Source: an uncultured Prevotellaceae bacterium
GTDB lineage: Bacteria > Bacteroidota > Bacteroidia > Bacteroidales > Bacteroidaceae
DNA: 64,000 bases
NCBI GenBank assembly: GCA_902776545.1
Contig: CACYQO010000004.1
Location: 62,001-126,000, forward strand
Direction of reading: 5' to 3'
A program made the translations under genes and the position numbers. Each line of letters starts with the position of its first letter. The stretch's first letter is position 1. Positions 1-7,928 of the stretch are shown one piece after another. Under the pieces are notes generated by a model. It searched no databases. It saw nothing but the letters and a program-made list of their open reading frames with translations, and was not told the origin of the DNA.

Positions 1-119
1 ATCAGCTAAACGACAAAATCATAGAATATGCAGAGTATATCAAAATATTCATCTTAGGTCTTCTTGCACTCGCCATACTCTATTTTGTGGTCAAGAAATG
101 GGTGCTGAAGAAGAAATAG
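1..119 (+). CDS. C-terminal end of an unidentified membrane-anchored protein (partial)
   Basis: Only the last 38 codons are inside the window (reading frame from base 3, stop TAG at 117-119). The fragment has a polar stretch, then one hydrophobic segment of about 18 residues (FILGLLALAILYFVV), then a short basic tail ending KKK. This is a C-terminal membrane anchor with its tail probably in the cytoplasm. Its place just before manC suggests a link to the polysaccharide locus, but the family cannot be recognised from this piece. Confidence 0.6.
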   Translation, partial: QLNDKIIEYAEYIKIFILGLLALAILYFVVKKWVLKKK

Positions 120-184
120 ATAAAGAAACTTGCATAAAAACAACTTTTTTTCCGAAATTATTCGTTTATTTCGGAGAAAATACT

Positions 185-192
185 TATCTTTG
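185..192 (+). promoter_or_regulatory. Bacteroidota -7 promoter box upstream of manC
   Basis: TATCTTTG matches the TAnnTTTG consensus, followed by C, 25 bp before the manC start. A weak -33 match (TTCG) lies at 161-164. It probably drives the manC-gmd-fcl unit. Confidence 0.6.
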
Positions 193-217
193 CCGATTAT
201 TATCAGCTTAGAAGATT

Positions 218-1285
218 ATGGCAAGAACGAACAATCATCTGGTTATCATGGCAGGCGGCGTAGGCAGCCGTTTCTGGCCGATGAGCACAACAGAAAAGCC
301 GAAGCAGTTCATTGACGTGCTCGGCATCGGGAAAACCTTATTACAATTGACAGTCGAAAGGTTTGGCAATCTGGTGCGTCCGGAGAACATCTGGGTCGTC
401 ACCAATCAGAAATACGCAGCCATCGTCAAAGAACAGTTGCCAGACATGCCGGAAAGCAACATCCTCTGTGAACCTTGTCGCAGAAACACCGCTCCTTGTA
501 TTGCCTATGTCAGCTGGCGCATCAAGTCGGCTGATCCGAAGGCCAACATCGTGGTGACACCCAGCGACCACATCGTAACGGACAAGGCTGAGTTCCAGCG
601 TGTTGTAAAGGAATGCATGTTGTTTACCAGTGAGACTGACGCTATCGTCACCTTAGGTATGAAACCGAATCGCCCGGAAACAGGTTACGGTTATATCCAG
701 GCAGACCTGAGCAACAGTTCCCTTCGCAACAAGGAGATCTTCCGTGTAGACGCCTTCCGCGAGAAGCCCGATCTGAAAACTGCCCAGGAATACATCAAAA
801 AGAATTACTTTTTCTGGAATGCCGGTATCTTCATCTGGAATGTGAATACTATCGTCAATGCCTTCCGCGTCTACCAGCCCGCAATGGCTAAGATCTTTGA
901 ATCCATGTTGCCAATCTACGGAACAGCTAAGGAACAAGAAGAGATCAACCGCCTGTTCCCCGAATGTGAGAACATCTCCGTCGACTACGCCATTATGGAG
1001 AAGGCTGAGGAGATCTTCGTCTGTCCGGCAGACTTCGGGTGGAGTGATCTCGGCACTTGGGGTTCTCTTCACGAACAGAGCAAGAAAGACCTCTACGGTA
1101 ATGTAAGCATCGGTAATGACATCAATATCTTCGAAAGTCGTAACTGTATCGTCCACACCACCCAGGAGAAAAAGGTGGTCATTCAGGGACTGGACGGTTA
1201 TATCGTTGCAGAAAAGGACAATACGCTCCTCATCTGCAAACTCTCGGAGGAACAGCGCATCAAACAATTTTCAGGAAACGAATAA
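218..1285 (+). CDS. manC: Mannose-1-phosphate guanylyltransferase
   Basis: Makes GDP-mannose from mannose-1-phosphate and GTP in the cytoplasm. The N-terminal nucleotidyltransferase signature GGVGSRFWPMS (from residue 13) with the downstream KPKQF is clear. Further family blocks are TPSDHIV (about residue 113), GYGYIQ, FWNAGIFIWN and DLGTWGSL. At 355 residues it lacks the C-terminal cupin isomerase domain of the ~470-residue bifunctional enzymes, so it should be monofunctional. It is followed after 6 bp by gmd, which uses its product. The ATG at 218 lies just downstream of a good -7 box. Confidence 0.95.
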   Translation: MARTNNHLVIMAGGVGSRFWPMSTTEKPKQFIDVLGIGKTLLQLTVERFGNLVRPENIWVVTNQKYAAIVKEQLPDMPESNILCEPCRRNTAPCIAYVSWRIKSADPKANIVVTPSDHIVTDKAEFQRVVKECMLFTSETDAIVTLGMKPNRPETGYGYIQADLSNSSLRNKEIFRVDAFREKPDLKTAQEYIKKNYFFWNAGIFIWNVNTIVNAFRVYQPAMAKIFESMLPIYGTAKEQEEINRLFPECENISVDYAIMEKAEEIFVCPADFGWSDLGTWGSLHEQSKKDLYGNVSIGNDINIFESRNCIVHTTQEKKVVIQGLDGYIVAEKDNTLLICKLSEEQRIKQFSGNE

Positions 1286-1291
1286 TTCAAT

Positions 1292-2386
1292 ATGGATAAA
1301 AAAGTTGCCCTCATTACTGGTATCACCGGCCAAGACGGCTCCTATCTGGCAGAATTCTTAATCGAAAAAGGTTATGAGGTTCATGGAACGATCAGACGTA
1401 GTTCTGTTGATTTCCGTGAGCGTATTGCCCATTTGGAAGGCATGCCTCATTTCCATCTCCATTATGCCGACCTTGGCGACTCGATGAGTATACTTGGGGT
1501 GATTGGCAAGGTGCGTCCCGACGAGATTTACAACCTCGCAGCCCAGAGTCATGTGCAGGTAAGCTTCGACTCGCCGGAGTTCACGGCAGATGTGGATGCT
1601 GTAGGCGTACTGCGTATCCTCGAAGCAGTTCGCCAACTTGGCATGACAAATACATGTCGTATCTACCAGGCATCGACATCTGAATTGTATGGAAAAGTTG
1701 AGGAAGTTCCGCAAAACGAGAACACCCCATTCCACCCCTATTCACCATACGCTGTTGCAAAACAATATGGTTTCTGGATTGTAAAAGAATATCGTGAGGC
1801 TTATAACATGTACTGCTGCTCTGGCATCCTGTTCAATCACGAATCTGAGCGTCGGGGTGAAACCTTCGTCACACGTAAGATTACTCTTGCAGCAGCCAGA
1901 ATCAAACAGGGCAAGCAAGACAAACTCCTATTGGGAAACCTTAGTTCACTGCGTGATTGGGGTTATGCTAAGGACTATGTGGAATGTATGTGGCTGATCC
2001 TTCAGCAGGACAAGCCGGAGGATTTCGTCATCGCCACAGGTGTTCAGCATTCTGTCCGTGAGTTCTGCTATCATGCCTTCAAGCGTGTAGGCATCGAGCT
2101 GGAATTCAAAGGAGAGGGCGAAAACGAGAAGGGTATCGACAAGGCCACAGGCAAGATACTGATAGAGGTGTCCCCGGATTTCTACCGTCCTACGGATGTG
2201 GTGAACCTTTGGGGAGACCCCACTAAGGCCAAAGCCAAACTTGGCTGGGATCCTGCCAAGACCAGTTTTGAGGAATTAGTAAACATTATGGTCGATTCAG
2301 ATATGGCCAAGGTTGCAGCAGAGGATGCAGCCACCAAGGTAAGAACCAACCTGGCCGAGTATCTGGAGAAGGGAATCGTTAAATAA
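1292..2386 (+). CDS. gmd: GDP-mannose 4,6-dehydratase
   Basis: Converts GDP-D-mannose to GDP-4-keto-6-deoxy-D-mannose, the committed step to GDP-L-fucose. It is a 364-residue extended SDR enzyme. The N-terminal Rossmann motif [14 protein letters not shown] is present, with the NADP-binding RRSS, the STSELYGK block with catalytic Ser/Thr and Glu, and the YAVAK Tyr-Lys pair. [17 protein letters not shown] is the characteristic GMD segment. It is full length and collinear with manC and fcl, which act before and after it. A three-copy 9-bp repeat begins at its stop codon. Confidence 0.97.
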   Translation: MDKKVALITGITGQDGSYLAEFLIEKGYEVHGTIRRSSVDFRERIAHLEGMPHFHLHYADLGDSMSILGVIGKVRPDEIYNLAAQSHVQVSFDSPEFTADVDAVGVLRILEAVRQLGMTNTCRIYQASTSELYGKVEEVPQNENTPFHPYSPYAVAKQYGFWIVKEYREAYNMYCCSGILFNHESERRGETFVTRKITLAAARIKQGKQDKLLLGNLSSLRDWGYAKDYVECMWLILQQDKPEDFVIATGVQHSVREFCYHAFKRVGIELEFKGEGENEKGIDKATGKILIEVSPDFYRPTDVVNLWGDPTKAKAKLGWDPAKTSFEELVNIMVDSDMAKVAAEDAATKVRTNLAEYLEKGIVK

Positions 2387-2411
2387 TCCGTTTAATCCGT
2401 AAAATCCGTGT
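2385..2411 (+). repeat. Three-copy 9-bp tandem repeat (AATCCGTnn) at the gmd-fcl junction
   Basis: AATCCGTTT, AATCCGTAA and AATCCGTGT follow each other from the gmd stop codon into the proposed GTG start of fcl at 2408. The fcl start codon therefore lies inside the third copy. Confidence 0.75.
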
Positions 2412-3607
2412 TAAGTAAAGAAAGTAAAATATATGTGGCTGGGCATAACGGATTAGTTGGTTCAGCAATATGGAATAACCTGAAGAGTAGAGGTTATAAT
2501 AACCTTGTTGGTAGAAGTCATAAGGAACTGGATCTCACGGATCAGGTGGCAGTCAGGAAGTTCTTCGACGAAGAACGTCCGGAAGGTGTTGTCCTGGCAG
2601 CAGCCTTCGTGGGTGGCATCATGGCCAACTCACTCTACCGCGCAGACTTCATTATGATGAACATGAAGATACAGTGTAATGTCATCAGCGAGGCCTATGC
2701 ACATGGGGTGAAGAAGCTGCTCTTCTTAGGCAGTACATGCATTTATCCGAAAAATGCGCCCCAGCCGATGAAGGAAGATTGTCTGCTCACCTCCCCACTG
2801 GAATATACCAACGAGGAATATGCTATCGCCAAGATTGCTGGCCTGAAGATGTGTGAGTCATATAATCTGCAGTATGGCACAAACTATATCGCCGTGATGC
2901 CGACTAACCTTTATGGCCCGAATGACAACTTCCACCTGGAGAACTCCCACGTGATGCCGGCTATGATGCGCAAGATCTATCTCGCCAAACTTATCCACGA
3001 TGAAGAGTGGAACAAAATCGCCATCGATCTGAACAAGCGTCCTGTGGAAGGCGTCACCGGCGAAGGCCTTCTCTCACCTCTCACCTCTCACCCCTCACCT
3101 CGCCAAAAAATCCTTGACATTTTGGCAAAATATGGTATATATAATAATAAGGTGGTGCTCTGGGGTACAGGTACCCCACTCCGCGAGTTCTTGTGGAGTG
3201 AAGATATGGCCGATGCTTCTGTGCATGTCCTGCTGAATGTTGATTTCAAGGACGTCATTGGTGTTGAGAAATACTCATCCGTTCATTATGGCGCATCGAC
3301 CGATGGTGCTGTAGACCGAAACCACTCAGCCGGTCGCGGTGGAGCCATCCCGTCATTAGGCGAGATCCGCAACTGCCATATCAACGTGGGAACAGGTAAG
3401 GAACTGACCATCCGCGAACTCTCCGAACTGGTTGTAAAGGCTGTCGGTTTTGAGGGAGCAGTTGAGTTCGACGCTTCCAAGCCTGACGGAACAATGCGCA
3501 AACTCATCGATGTTTCTAAACTCCACTCACTGGGCTGGACTCATAAGGTTGAGATTGAAGATGGTGTTCAGAAATTATTTGAATGGTATAAAAACAGTCT
3601 GCAATAA
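2408..3607 (+). CDS. fcl: GDP-L-fucose synthase
   Basis: The epimerase/reductase that turns GDP-4-keto-6-deoxymannose into GDP-L-fucose. It has the Rossmann motif AGHNGLVGSAI near the N-terminus, the STCIYP block, and the Tyr-Lys pair in EEYAIAK. GTG at 2408 is chosen because the protein then aligns from residue 1 with family members (short lead, then KIYVAGHNG); no in-frame ATG fits. At 399 residues it is clearly longer than the ~310-residue classic enzyme. One extra segment (about residues 222-231) is encoded by a heptamer tandem repeat. A second lies around residues 290-315. The hairpin terminator starts at its stop. Confidence 0.94.
   Translation: MLSKESKIYVAGHNGLVGSAIWNNLKSRGYNNLVGRSHKELDLTDQVAVRKFFDEERPEGVVLAAAFVGGIMANSLYRADFIMMNMKIQCNVISEAYAHGVKKLLFLGSTCIYPKNAPQPMKEDCLLTSPLEYTNEEYAIAKIAGLKMCESYNLQYGTNYIAVMPTNLYGPNDNFHLENSHVMPAMMRKIYLAKLIHDEEWNKIAIDLNKRPVEGVTGEGLLSPLTSHPSPRQKILDILAKYGIYNNKVVLWGTGTPLREFLWSEDMADASVHVLLNVDFKDVIGVEKYSSVHYGASTDGAVDRNHSAGRGGAIPSLGEIRNCHINVGTGKELTIRELSELVVKAVGFEGAVEFDASKPDGTMRKLIDVSKLHSLGWTHKVEIEDGVQKLFEWYKNSLQ
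3071..3098 (+). repeat. In-frame heptamer tandem repeat inside fcl (CTCTCAC x4)
   Basis: Four tandem 7-bp units, three perfect and the fourth with one mismatch. The repeat encodes the low-complexity segment SPLTSHPSP, in a loop where other GDP-fucose synthases have no such insert. Gain or loss of one or two units would shift the frame. Confidence 0.85.
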
Positions 3608-3634
3608 TAAAGCCCGCCGGTTGGCGGGCTTTAT
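3607..3634. terminator. Bidirectional hairpin terminator between fcl and xylB
   Basis: A 12-bp perfect stem around a GGTT loop, with a GC-rich core (gcccgcc/ggcgggc). It has a T-rich flank on the right and an A-rich flank on the left, between two convergent genes. Confidence 0.85.
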
Positions 3635-3646
3635 CGTTCATTTTTA

Positions 3647-5137
3647 TTACATATTCTTCTTCAAAGACTCTTTCCATTGGGCGTATGCAGCGGCATAGGC
3701 AGCACGGTCAGCCTCCTTCGGCTCAATCACCTGCAACTTATCCAACGTAGCAAAGGCCTCATCGGCATTGGCATAGATACCAGCACCGATACCGGCACCC
3801 TTGGCAGCACCTACAGAACCATCGGTGTCATAGAGTTCGATAGTAGCACCGCTCACACCAGCCAGTGTATCACGGAACAACGGGCTCAAGAACATATTAG
3901 CCTTTCCGGCGTGGATCTTCTTGATGTCCATACCCATCTGCTGCATGATCTCCATACCATAGCAGAACGAGAACACGATACCCTCTTGGGCAGCACGCAC
4001 CAAGTGAGCCTTGTTGTGCTTATTGAAGTTCAGACCATTGATCGAGCAGCCGATCTCCTTATTCTCCAGCACGCGTTCTGCACCATTTCCGAACGGGATA
4101 ATGGTCACGCCCTCACTGCCGATGGGCACACTGGCAGCCAAGTCGTTCATCTCAGCATAACCAATCTCCGGGGTGATGTTACGATGCGTCCAAGCATTCA
4201 GGATACCCGTACCATTGATGCAGAGCAGCACACCCAGACGGGTCTGATCGGCAGTATGATTCACATGAGCGAAGGTGTTCACACGACTCTGCTTGTCATA
4301 GTTCACATCACCGAGCACGCCATATACGACTCCAGAAGTACCAGCCGTAGCAGCAATCTCTCCCGGATTCAACACATTGAGAGACAGGGCGTTATTGGGC
4401 TGGTCACCACCACGATAGGTAATCGGGGTACCTGCTTTCAGGCCCAGTTCCTCAGCAGCCTCTGTACTCACCACGCTCTGCTCAGCAAACGTCGGAACGA
4501 TATCGGCAACCAACGAAGCGTCAAAACCATAATACTTCATCAGGAAGTCTGCCACCTGGTTGTTCTTGAAATCCCAGAACATACCCTCACTCAGACCACT
4601 GACTGTAGTATTGGCCACCCCACTCAGTCGCATGGCGATATAGTCACCGGGCAACATGATCTTATAGATCTTGCTGTAAAGTTCCGGCTCATTTTCCTTC
4701 ACCCAAGCCAGTTTGGCAGCGGTAAAGTTACCCGGAGAGTTCAGCAGATGACTCAAGCACTGTTCAGCACCGAGTTCCTTGAAAGCCTTCTCACCATAGG
4801 GGACTGCACGAGAATCACACCAGATAATCGCCGGACGCAAAGCCTTCAGATCCTTGTCAACACACACCAGTCCGTGCATCTGGTACGAGATACCGATAGC
4901 CTTGATCTCTTCGGCCTTGGCTCCTGAGTCAGCCATGATTTTTTTGAGACTCAACTTCGCATTATTCCACCACATCTGGGGATCCTGCTCTGCCCATCCG
5001 GCCTTGACAGCCGTAATGGGCGCCTCCTTCTCGGGGAAGAAAGCTGTTGCTACACACTTGCCGTTGTCGGCATTAACAAGCGATGCCTTCACTGATGAGC
5101 TACCGACATCAAAACCTAACAAAAGTCTGTTTGCCAT
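3647..5137 (-). CDS. xylB: Xylulokinase (FGGY-family carbohydrate kinase)
   Basis: Phosphorylates D-xylulose to xylulose-5-phosphate for the pentose phosphate pathway. FGGY features seen: N-terminal phosphate-binding FDVGSSSVKASL, GISYQMHGLVCVD, IIWCDSRA with the catalytic region, GDYIAMRLSG, the GTSGVVYG ATP-binding loop, and a C-terminal GAAKGAGIGAG. ATG at 5137 (MANRLLLGFD) is preferred to the in-frame ATG four codons upstream, because family members begin right before the FDVG motif. It is convergent to fcl and looks unrelated to the polysaccharide genes. No other xylose gene is in the window. A weak minus-strand -7-like GAAATTTG lies near 5180. Confidence 0.9.
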   Translation of the reverse strand: MANRLLLGFDVGSSSVKASLVNADNGKCVATAFFPEKEAPITAVKAGWAEQDPQMWWNNAKLSLKKIMADSGAKAEEIKAIGISYQMHGLVCVDKDLKALRPAIIWCDSRAVPYGEKAFKELGAEQCLSHLLNSPGNFTAAKLAWVKENEPELYSKIYKIMLPGDYIAMRLSGVANTTVSGLSEGMFWDFKNNQVADFLMKYYGFDASLVADIVPTFAEQSVVSTEAAEELGLKAGTPITYRGGDQPNNALSLNVLNPGEIAATAGTSGVVYGVLGDVNYDKQSRVNTFAHVNHTADQTRLGVLLCINGTGILNAWTHRNITPEIGYAEMNDLAASVPIGSEGVTIIPFGNGAERVLENKEIGCSINGLNFNKHNKAHLVRAAQEGIVFSFCYGMEIMQQMGMDIKKIHAGKANMFLSPLFRDTLAGVSGATIELYDTDGSVGAAKGAGIGAGIYANADEAFATLDKLQVIEPKEADRAAYAAAYAQWKESLKKNM

Positions 5138-5244
5138 AATTTGGAACAATTTATCTATAAATAATGTACTTTATGTGCAAATTTCCTCATTTTTTTCCAC
5201 TTTTCCAACTATTTTAAGCAAAAATGCTATTTTTTTACCATATT

Positions 5245-5278
5245 TTGTGTTCAATTAAAATATTTTGTTTACCTTTGC
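5245..5278 (+). promoter_or_regulatory. Promoter of the exopolysaccharide core operon
   Basis: The -7 box TACCTTTG at 5271-5278 is followed by CA. A TTTG lies at 5245-5248 with a 22-bp spacer. It sits 42 bp before the receiver gene and is the only clear promoter seen before the long same-strand run to 14896. Confidence 0.7.
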
Positions 5279-5320
5279 ACGTCAGAATAGCATTATTACG
5301 TAATAAAAAACCATTCTTAT

Positions 5321-5686
5321 ATGAAGAAGAAAATACTAATACTTGACGACAAAGAGACCATCGCAAAGGTGCTCTCCATCTATCTCATGAGCGACTACGA
5401 CGTACAGTGGTTGCCAGATGGATTGCAAGGAGTGAAATGGCTCCAGGCTGGAAACACGCCCGACCTTATCATCTCCGACATCCGTATGCCAGGCATGCGT
5501 GGTGACGATTTTTTGGAATGGATCAAGCAGAACGAGTTGTTCAAGCACATTCCCGTCATTATGCTGTCCAGCGAGGATTCCACGAGCGAGCGAATTCGTC
5601 TTTTGGAAATTGGCGCCGAGGACTATATTGTCAAACCATTTAATCCGATGGAGCTTAAGATCAGGGTTAAGAAGATTATTCCCTGA
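5321..5686 (+). CDS. Single-domain response regulator receiver protein (CheY-like)
   Basis: A stand-alone 121-residue receiver with all key residues: acidic pair D9-D10, phospho-acceptor D53 in SDIRMPG, switch S83, Y102, and K105 in KPF. There is no DNA-binding or other output domain, so it must act through a protein partner. No histidine kinase is in the window. It is the first gene of the exopolysaccharide operon, directly before a sugar-phosphate transferase that itself carries an N-terminal receiver-like region. That suggests control of polymer initiation or assembly at the protein level (inference). Confidence 0.9.
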   Translation: MKKKILILDDKETIAKVLSIYLMSDYDVQWLPDGLQGVKWLQAGNTPDLIISDIRMPGMRGDDFLEWIKQNELFKHIPVIMLSSEDSTSERIRLLEIGAEDYIVKPFNPMELKIRVKKIIP

Positions 5687-5717
5687 GTTGTCTTGAAGTA
5701 TACACATATTATATAAT

Positions 5718-6932
5718 ATGATAGGCATTGTATATCTTGGCAAGAATCCAGAAACCCAGGAACGACTGAGATACATTCCCGGACGGTTGGTTCAGTTTAC
5801 GACCAACTATAAGGATGCCGCCTCTGCCTGTGCCCCTCATGTTCGTAACGAGCACTTCATCTTGTTCTACGAGCAGAGCGTTCAGGCAGAAGATATTACG
5901 GCCATTACCTATATTAAGAAGAAGTGCAAGAGTGTCTACATCATCCTGCTCACCCGTCAGTTAACCGTGGATGACCGGAAGATGTACCAGAAATGCGGCA
6001 TCAACGACACGATTGACGACAATTCTTCCATTACAGAACTCAACAAGAAGATTACATTCATCTCCGACCGTGAGATGATGTTGTTCGACGACGCTCCATC
6101 CAAGCATCGTATCCTGCGTTTTAAGATTCCTCTTTGGAAACGCCTTTTCGACATTTTCTTCTCCCTGTTGGGCATCATCATCCTCTCACCGGTATTCATC
6201 ATCACAGCCATCGCCATTCGCTTGGAAAGCAAGGGCCCCATTATCTTCAAGTCCAAGCGCGTCGGTACGAACTATACTGTCTTCGACTTCCTGAAGTTCC
6301 GTTCCATGTATGCCGATGCAGAGCAGAGACTGAAGGAAGTCGCCAAGGAAGCAGGTAACCAGTATGCGGAGAAGGACAATGAGGAAGAAAAAGATCACCA
6401 GAGTGTCATCACGGCACCTTTAGGCGAAGAAGCAGAGATGATGATGATGGACATGGGTATGGAGTCTGACATGATGATCAGCGACGATGAGGTCATGCTG
6501 GTCGGTGACGATTTCGTGGTGTCCGAGTCTGATTTCAACAAAGAGAAAGAAGTTGAAAACAACAATGCCTTTGTCAAGATTGAGAACGACCCGCGTGTGA
6601 CTAAGGTGGGGCAGTTCATCCGCAAGTACAGTATTGACGAGCTGCCACAGCTCTTCAACATATTGAAAGGCGACATGTCCATCGTGGGCAATCGCCCGCT
6701 ACCTCTTTATGAGGCCGAAAAACTCACCGTAGATTCCAGCATTGACCGTTTCATGGCACCAGCCGGCCTCACAGGCCTCTGGCAGGTCGAAGAGCGTGGC
6801 AAGGGTGGCATGATGTCGGCAGAAGAGCGCAAACAGCTTGACATCACCTACGGACAGACCTATTGCTTCACATTGGATATGAAGATCATATTCCGCACTC
6901 TGACAGCATTCATCCAGAAAGATAACGTATAA
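5718..6932 (+). CDS. Initiating undecaprenyl-phosphate sugar phosphotransferase with N-terminal pseudo-receiver
   Basis: A monotopic phosphoglycosyl transferase (bacterial sugar transferase family, as in WcaJ/PglC) that would place the first sugar-phosphate on undecaprenyl phosphate at the inner membrane. Residues 1-130 resemble a receiver fold without a phospho-acceptor Asp. KRLFDIFFSLLG starts the membrane re-entrant segment (about 139-167). The basic KFRSMY block follows near 194, and the catalytic Asp-Glu pair is D307-E308 in DELPQL. NRPLP and GLTGLWQV close the domain. An unusual ~80-residue acidic, Met-rich insert lies between about residues 205 and 288. The multi-TM N-terminus of WcaJ/WbaP is absent. 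Confidence 0.9.
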   Translation: MIGIVYLGKNPETQERLRYIPGRLVQFTTNYKDAASACAPHVRNEHFILFYEQSVQAEDITAITYIKKKCKSVYIILLTRQLTVDDRKMYQKCGINDTIDDNSSITELNKKITFISDREMMLFDDAPSKHRILRFKIPLWKRLFDIFFSLLGIIILSPVFIITAIAIRLESKGPIIFKSKRVGTNYTVFDFLKFRSMYADAEQRLKEVAKEAGNQYAEKDNEEEKDHQSVITAPLGEEAEMMMMDMGMESDMMISDDEVMLVGDDFVVSESDFNKEKEVENNNAFVKIENDPRVTKVGQFIRKYSIDELPQLFNILKGDMSIVGNRPLPLYEAEKLTVDSSIDRFMAPAGLTGLWQVEERGKGGMMSAEERKQLDITYGQTYCFTLDMKIIFRTLTAFIQKDNV

Positions 6933-6954
6933 GACAAACATAAACCATAGCGTA

Positions 6955-7917
6955 ATGAATAAGATTAAGCGACTATTAATGATCGTAGCGGCCACGGGTA
7001 TCGGTTCCTCCGCTTTCGCCCAGTTCGACGAAAGTGGTATCTCGGCCGGATTTTTTGACTCCAGCAAGGAGAAGGATATTAACTTTTCAGAGTTCCATCT
7101 GCCACCATTGTCGGTATTGTTTGAGAATGCCAAATCTACTCCACAGATTATGACATTGGAGAAAGCCAGGCAGATTGCAGAGGCAGAGGTGGCAAAAACA
7201 AAAAGGAGCATCTTTGGGCATATTAGTGGTCATGCCAGTTATAGTTATGGTAGGGCCGATATGTGGGGTAACAATTCTTCCACGACTAGTTATATGATAT
7301 ACCAATTTCAAGGTACAGAACAGAGTTATTGGAATGTTGGTGTAAGCGCTTCACTTTCTGTAGAGGACATCTTAGATTATGTTCCTTCTATCAGGCGTTC
7401 AAGGCTCGGAGCAGATCAAGCAGTGATCGCGAAAGATATTGCATACGATCGACTGAAATTGCAGATTGCAAGCCTTTATGTAAAAATCACAAATGACCTT
7501 GTCTCTTTAAAGACATTGGGTGAAGCAGCAGCGGCATATCAAGGAGCTGGCGCCTTAAATAGGGAAGAATTTGAAAACGGTAATATGGAAATTGAAGATT
7601 TTGCCCATACCAAATTATATGAAAGTGGCCAAGTAAGTGGCTATCAAAATATGCAGACCTCCATTACTACGGACATCATAACTTTGGAAATACTTACTCA
7701 TACGCCGATTATAACCAACTCTACGACAGAAATCACATTAGACACTCACGTAACAAAATCCGACAAGGAAATTGCCAAAGAAAACAAGGTTGTCAAAAAG
7801 CGGATTAAAAAGGCTGTGGAAGAAGATGAGAAGAAAACAAAAGCATTAGAAAAGGCTGAAAAGAAAGCAGAAAAAGCAGCTGCTAAAGCCGCAAAGAAAG
7901 AAAGTAAAACGAAATAA
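6955..7917 (+). CDS. TolC-like outer-membrane protein with Lys/Ala-rich tail
   Basis: Probably the outer-membrane channel component of the exopolysaccharide machinery. A signal peptide is evident (about residues 1-22, ending SSAFA before Q). The following LPPLSVLFENAKSTPQI...EKARQIAEAEVAKTKRS resembles the first TolC helix, and the YGRADMWGNN region resembles an outer-membrane beta segment. At 320 residues it is shorter than usual TolC proteins (about 420-500). The last ~65 residues form a highly charged Lys/Ala/Glu stretch, probably a coiled coil, which is not a TolC feature. Its position between the initiating transferase and the co-polymerase supports a role in export; the family assignment is moderate. 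Confidence 0.65.
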   Translation: MNKIKRLLMIVAATGIGSSAFAQFDESGISAGFFDSSKEKDINFSEFHLPPLSVLFENAKSTPQIMTLEKARQIAEAEVAKTKRSIFGHISGHASYSYGRADMWGNNSSTTSYMIYQFQGTEQSYWNVGVSASLSVEDILDYVPSIRRSRLGADQAVIAKDIAYDRLKLQIASLYVKITNDLVSLKTLGEAAAAYQGAGALNREEFENGNMEIEDFAHTKLYESGQVSGYQNMQTSITTDIITLEILTHTPIITNSTTEITLDTHVTKSDKEIAKENKVVKKRIKKAVEEDEKKTKALEKAEKKAEKAAAKAAKKESKTK

Positions 7918-7928
7918 ATTGTAGCATT

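Noticed and set aside
3677-4927. 416-residue plus-strand open frame opposite xylB
   Set aside because: It is the complement of a clear FGGY kinase. Its product is His/Thr-rich with no domain.
5138-5320. Possible riboswitch or leader between xylB and the receiver gene
   Set aside because: The stretch is AT-rich and holds only promoter elements; no convincing stem structure was found.
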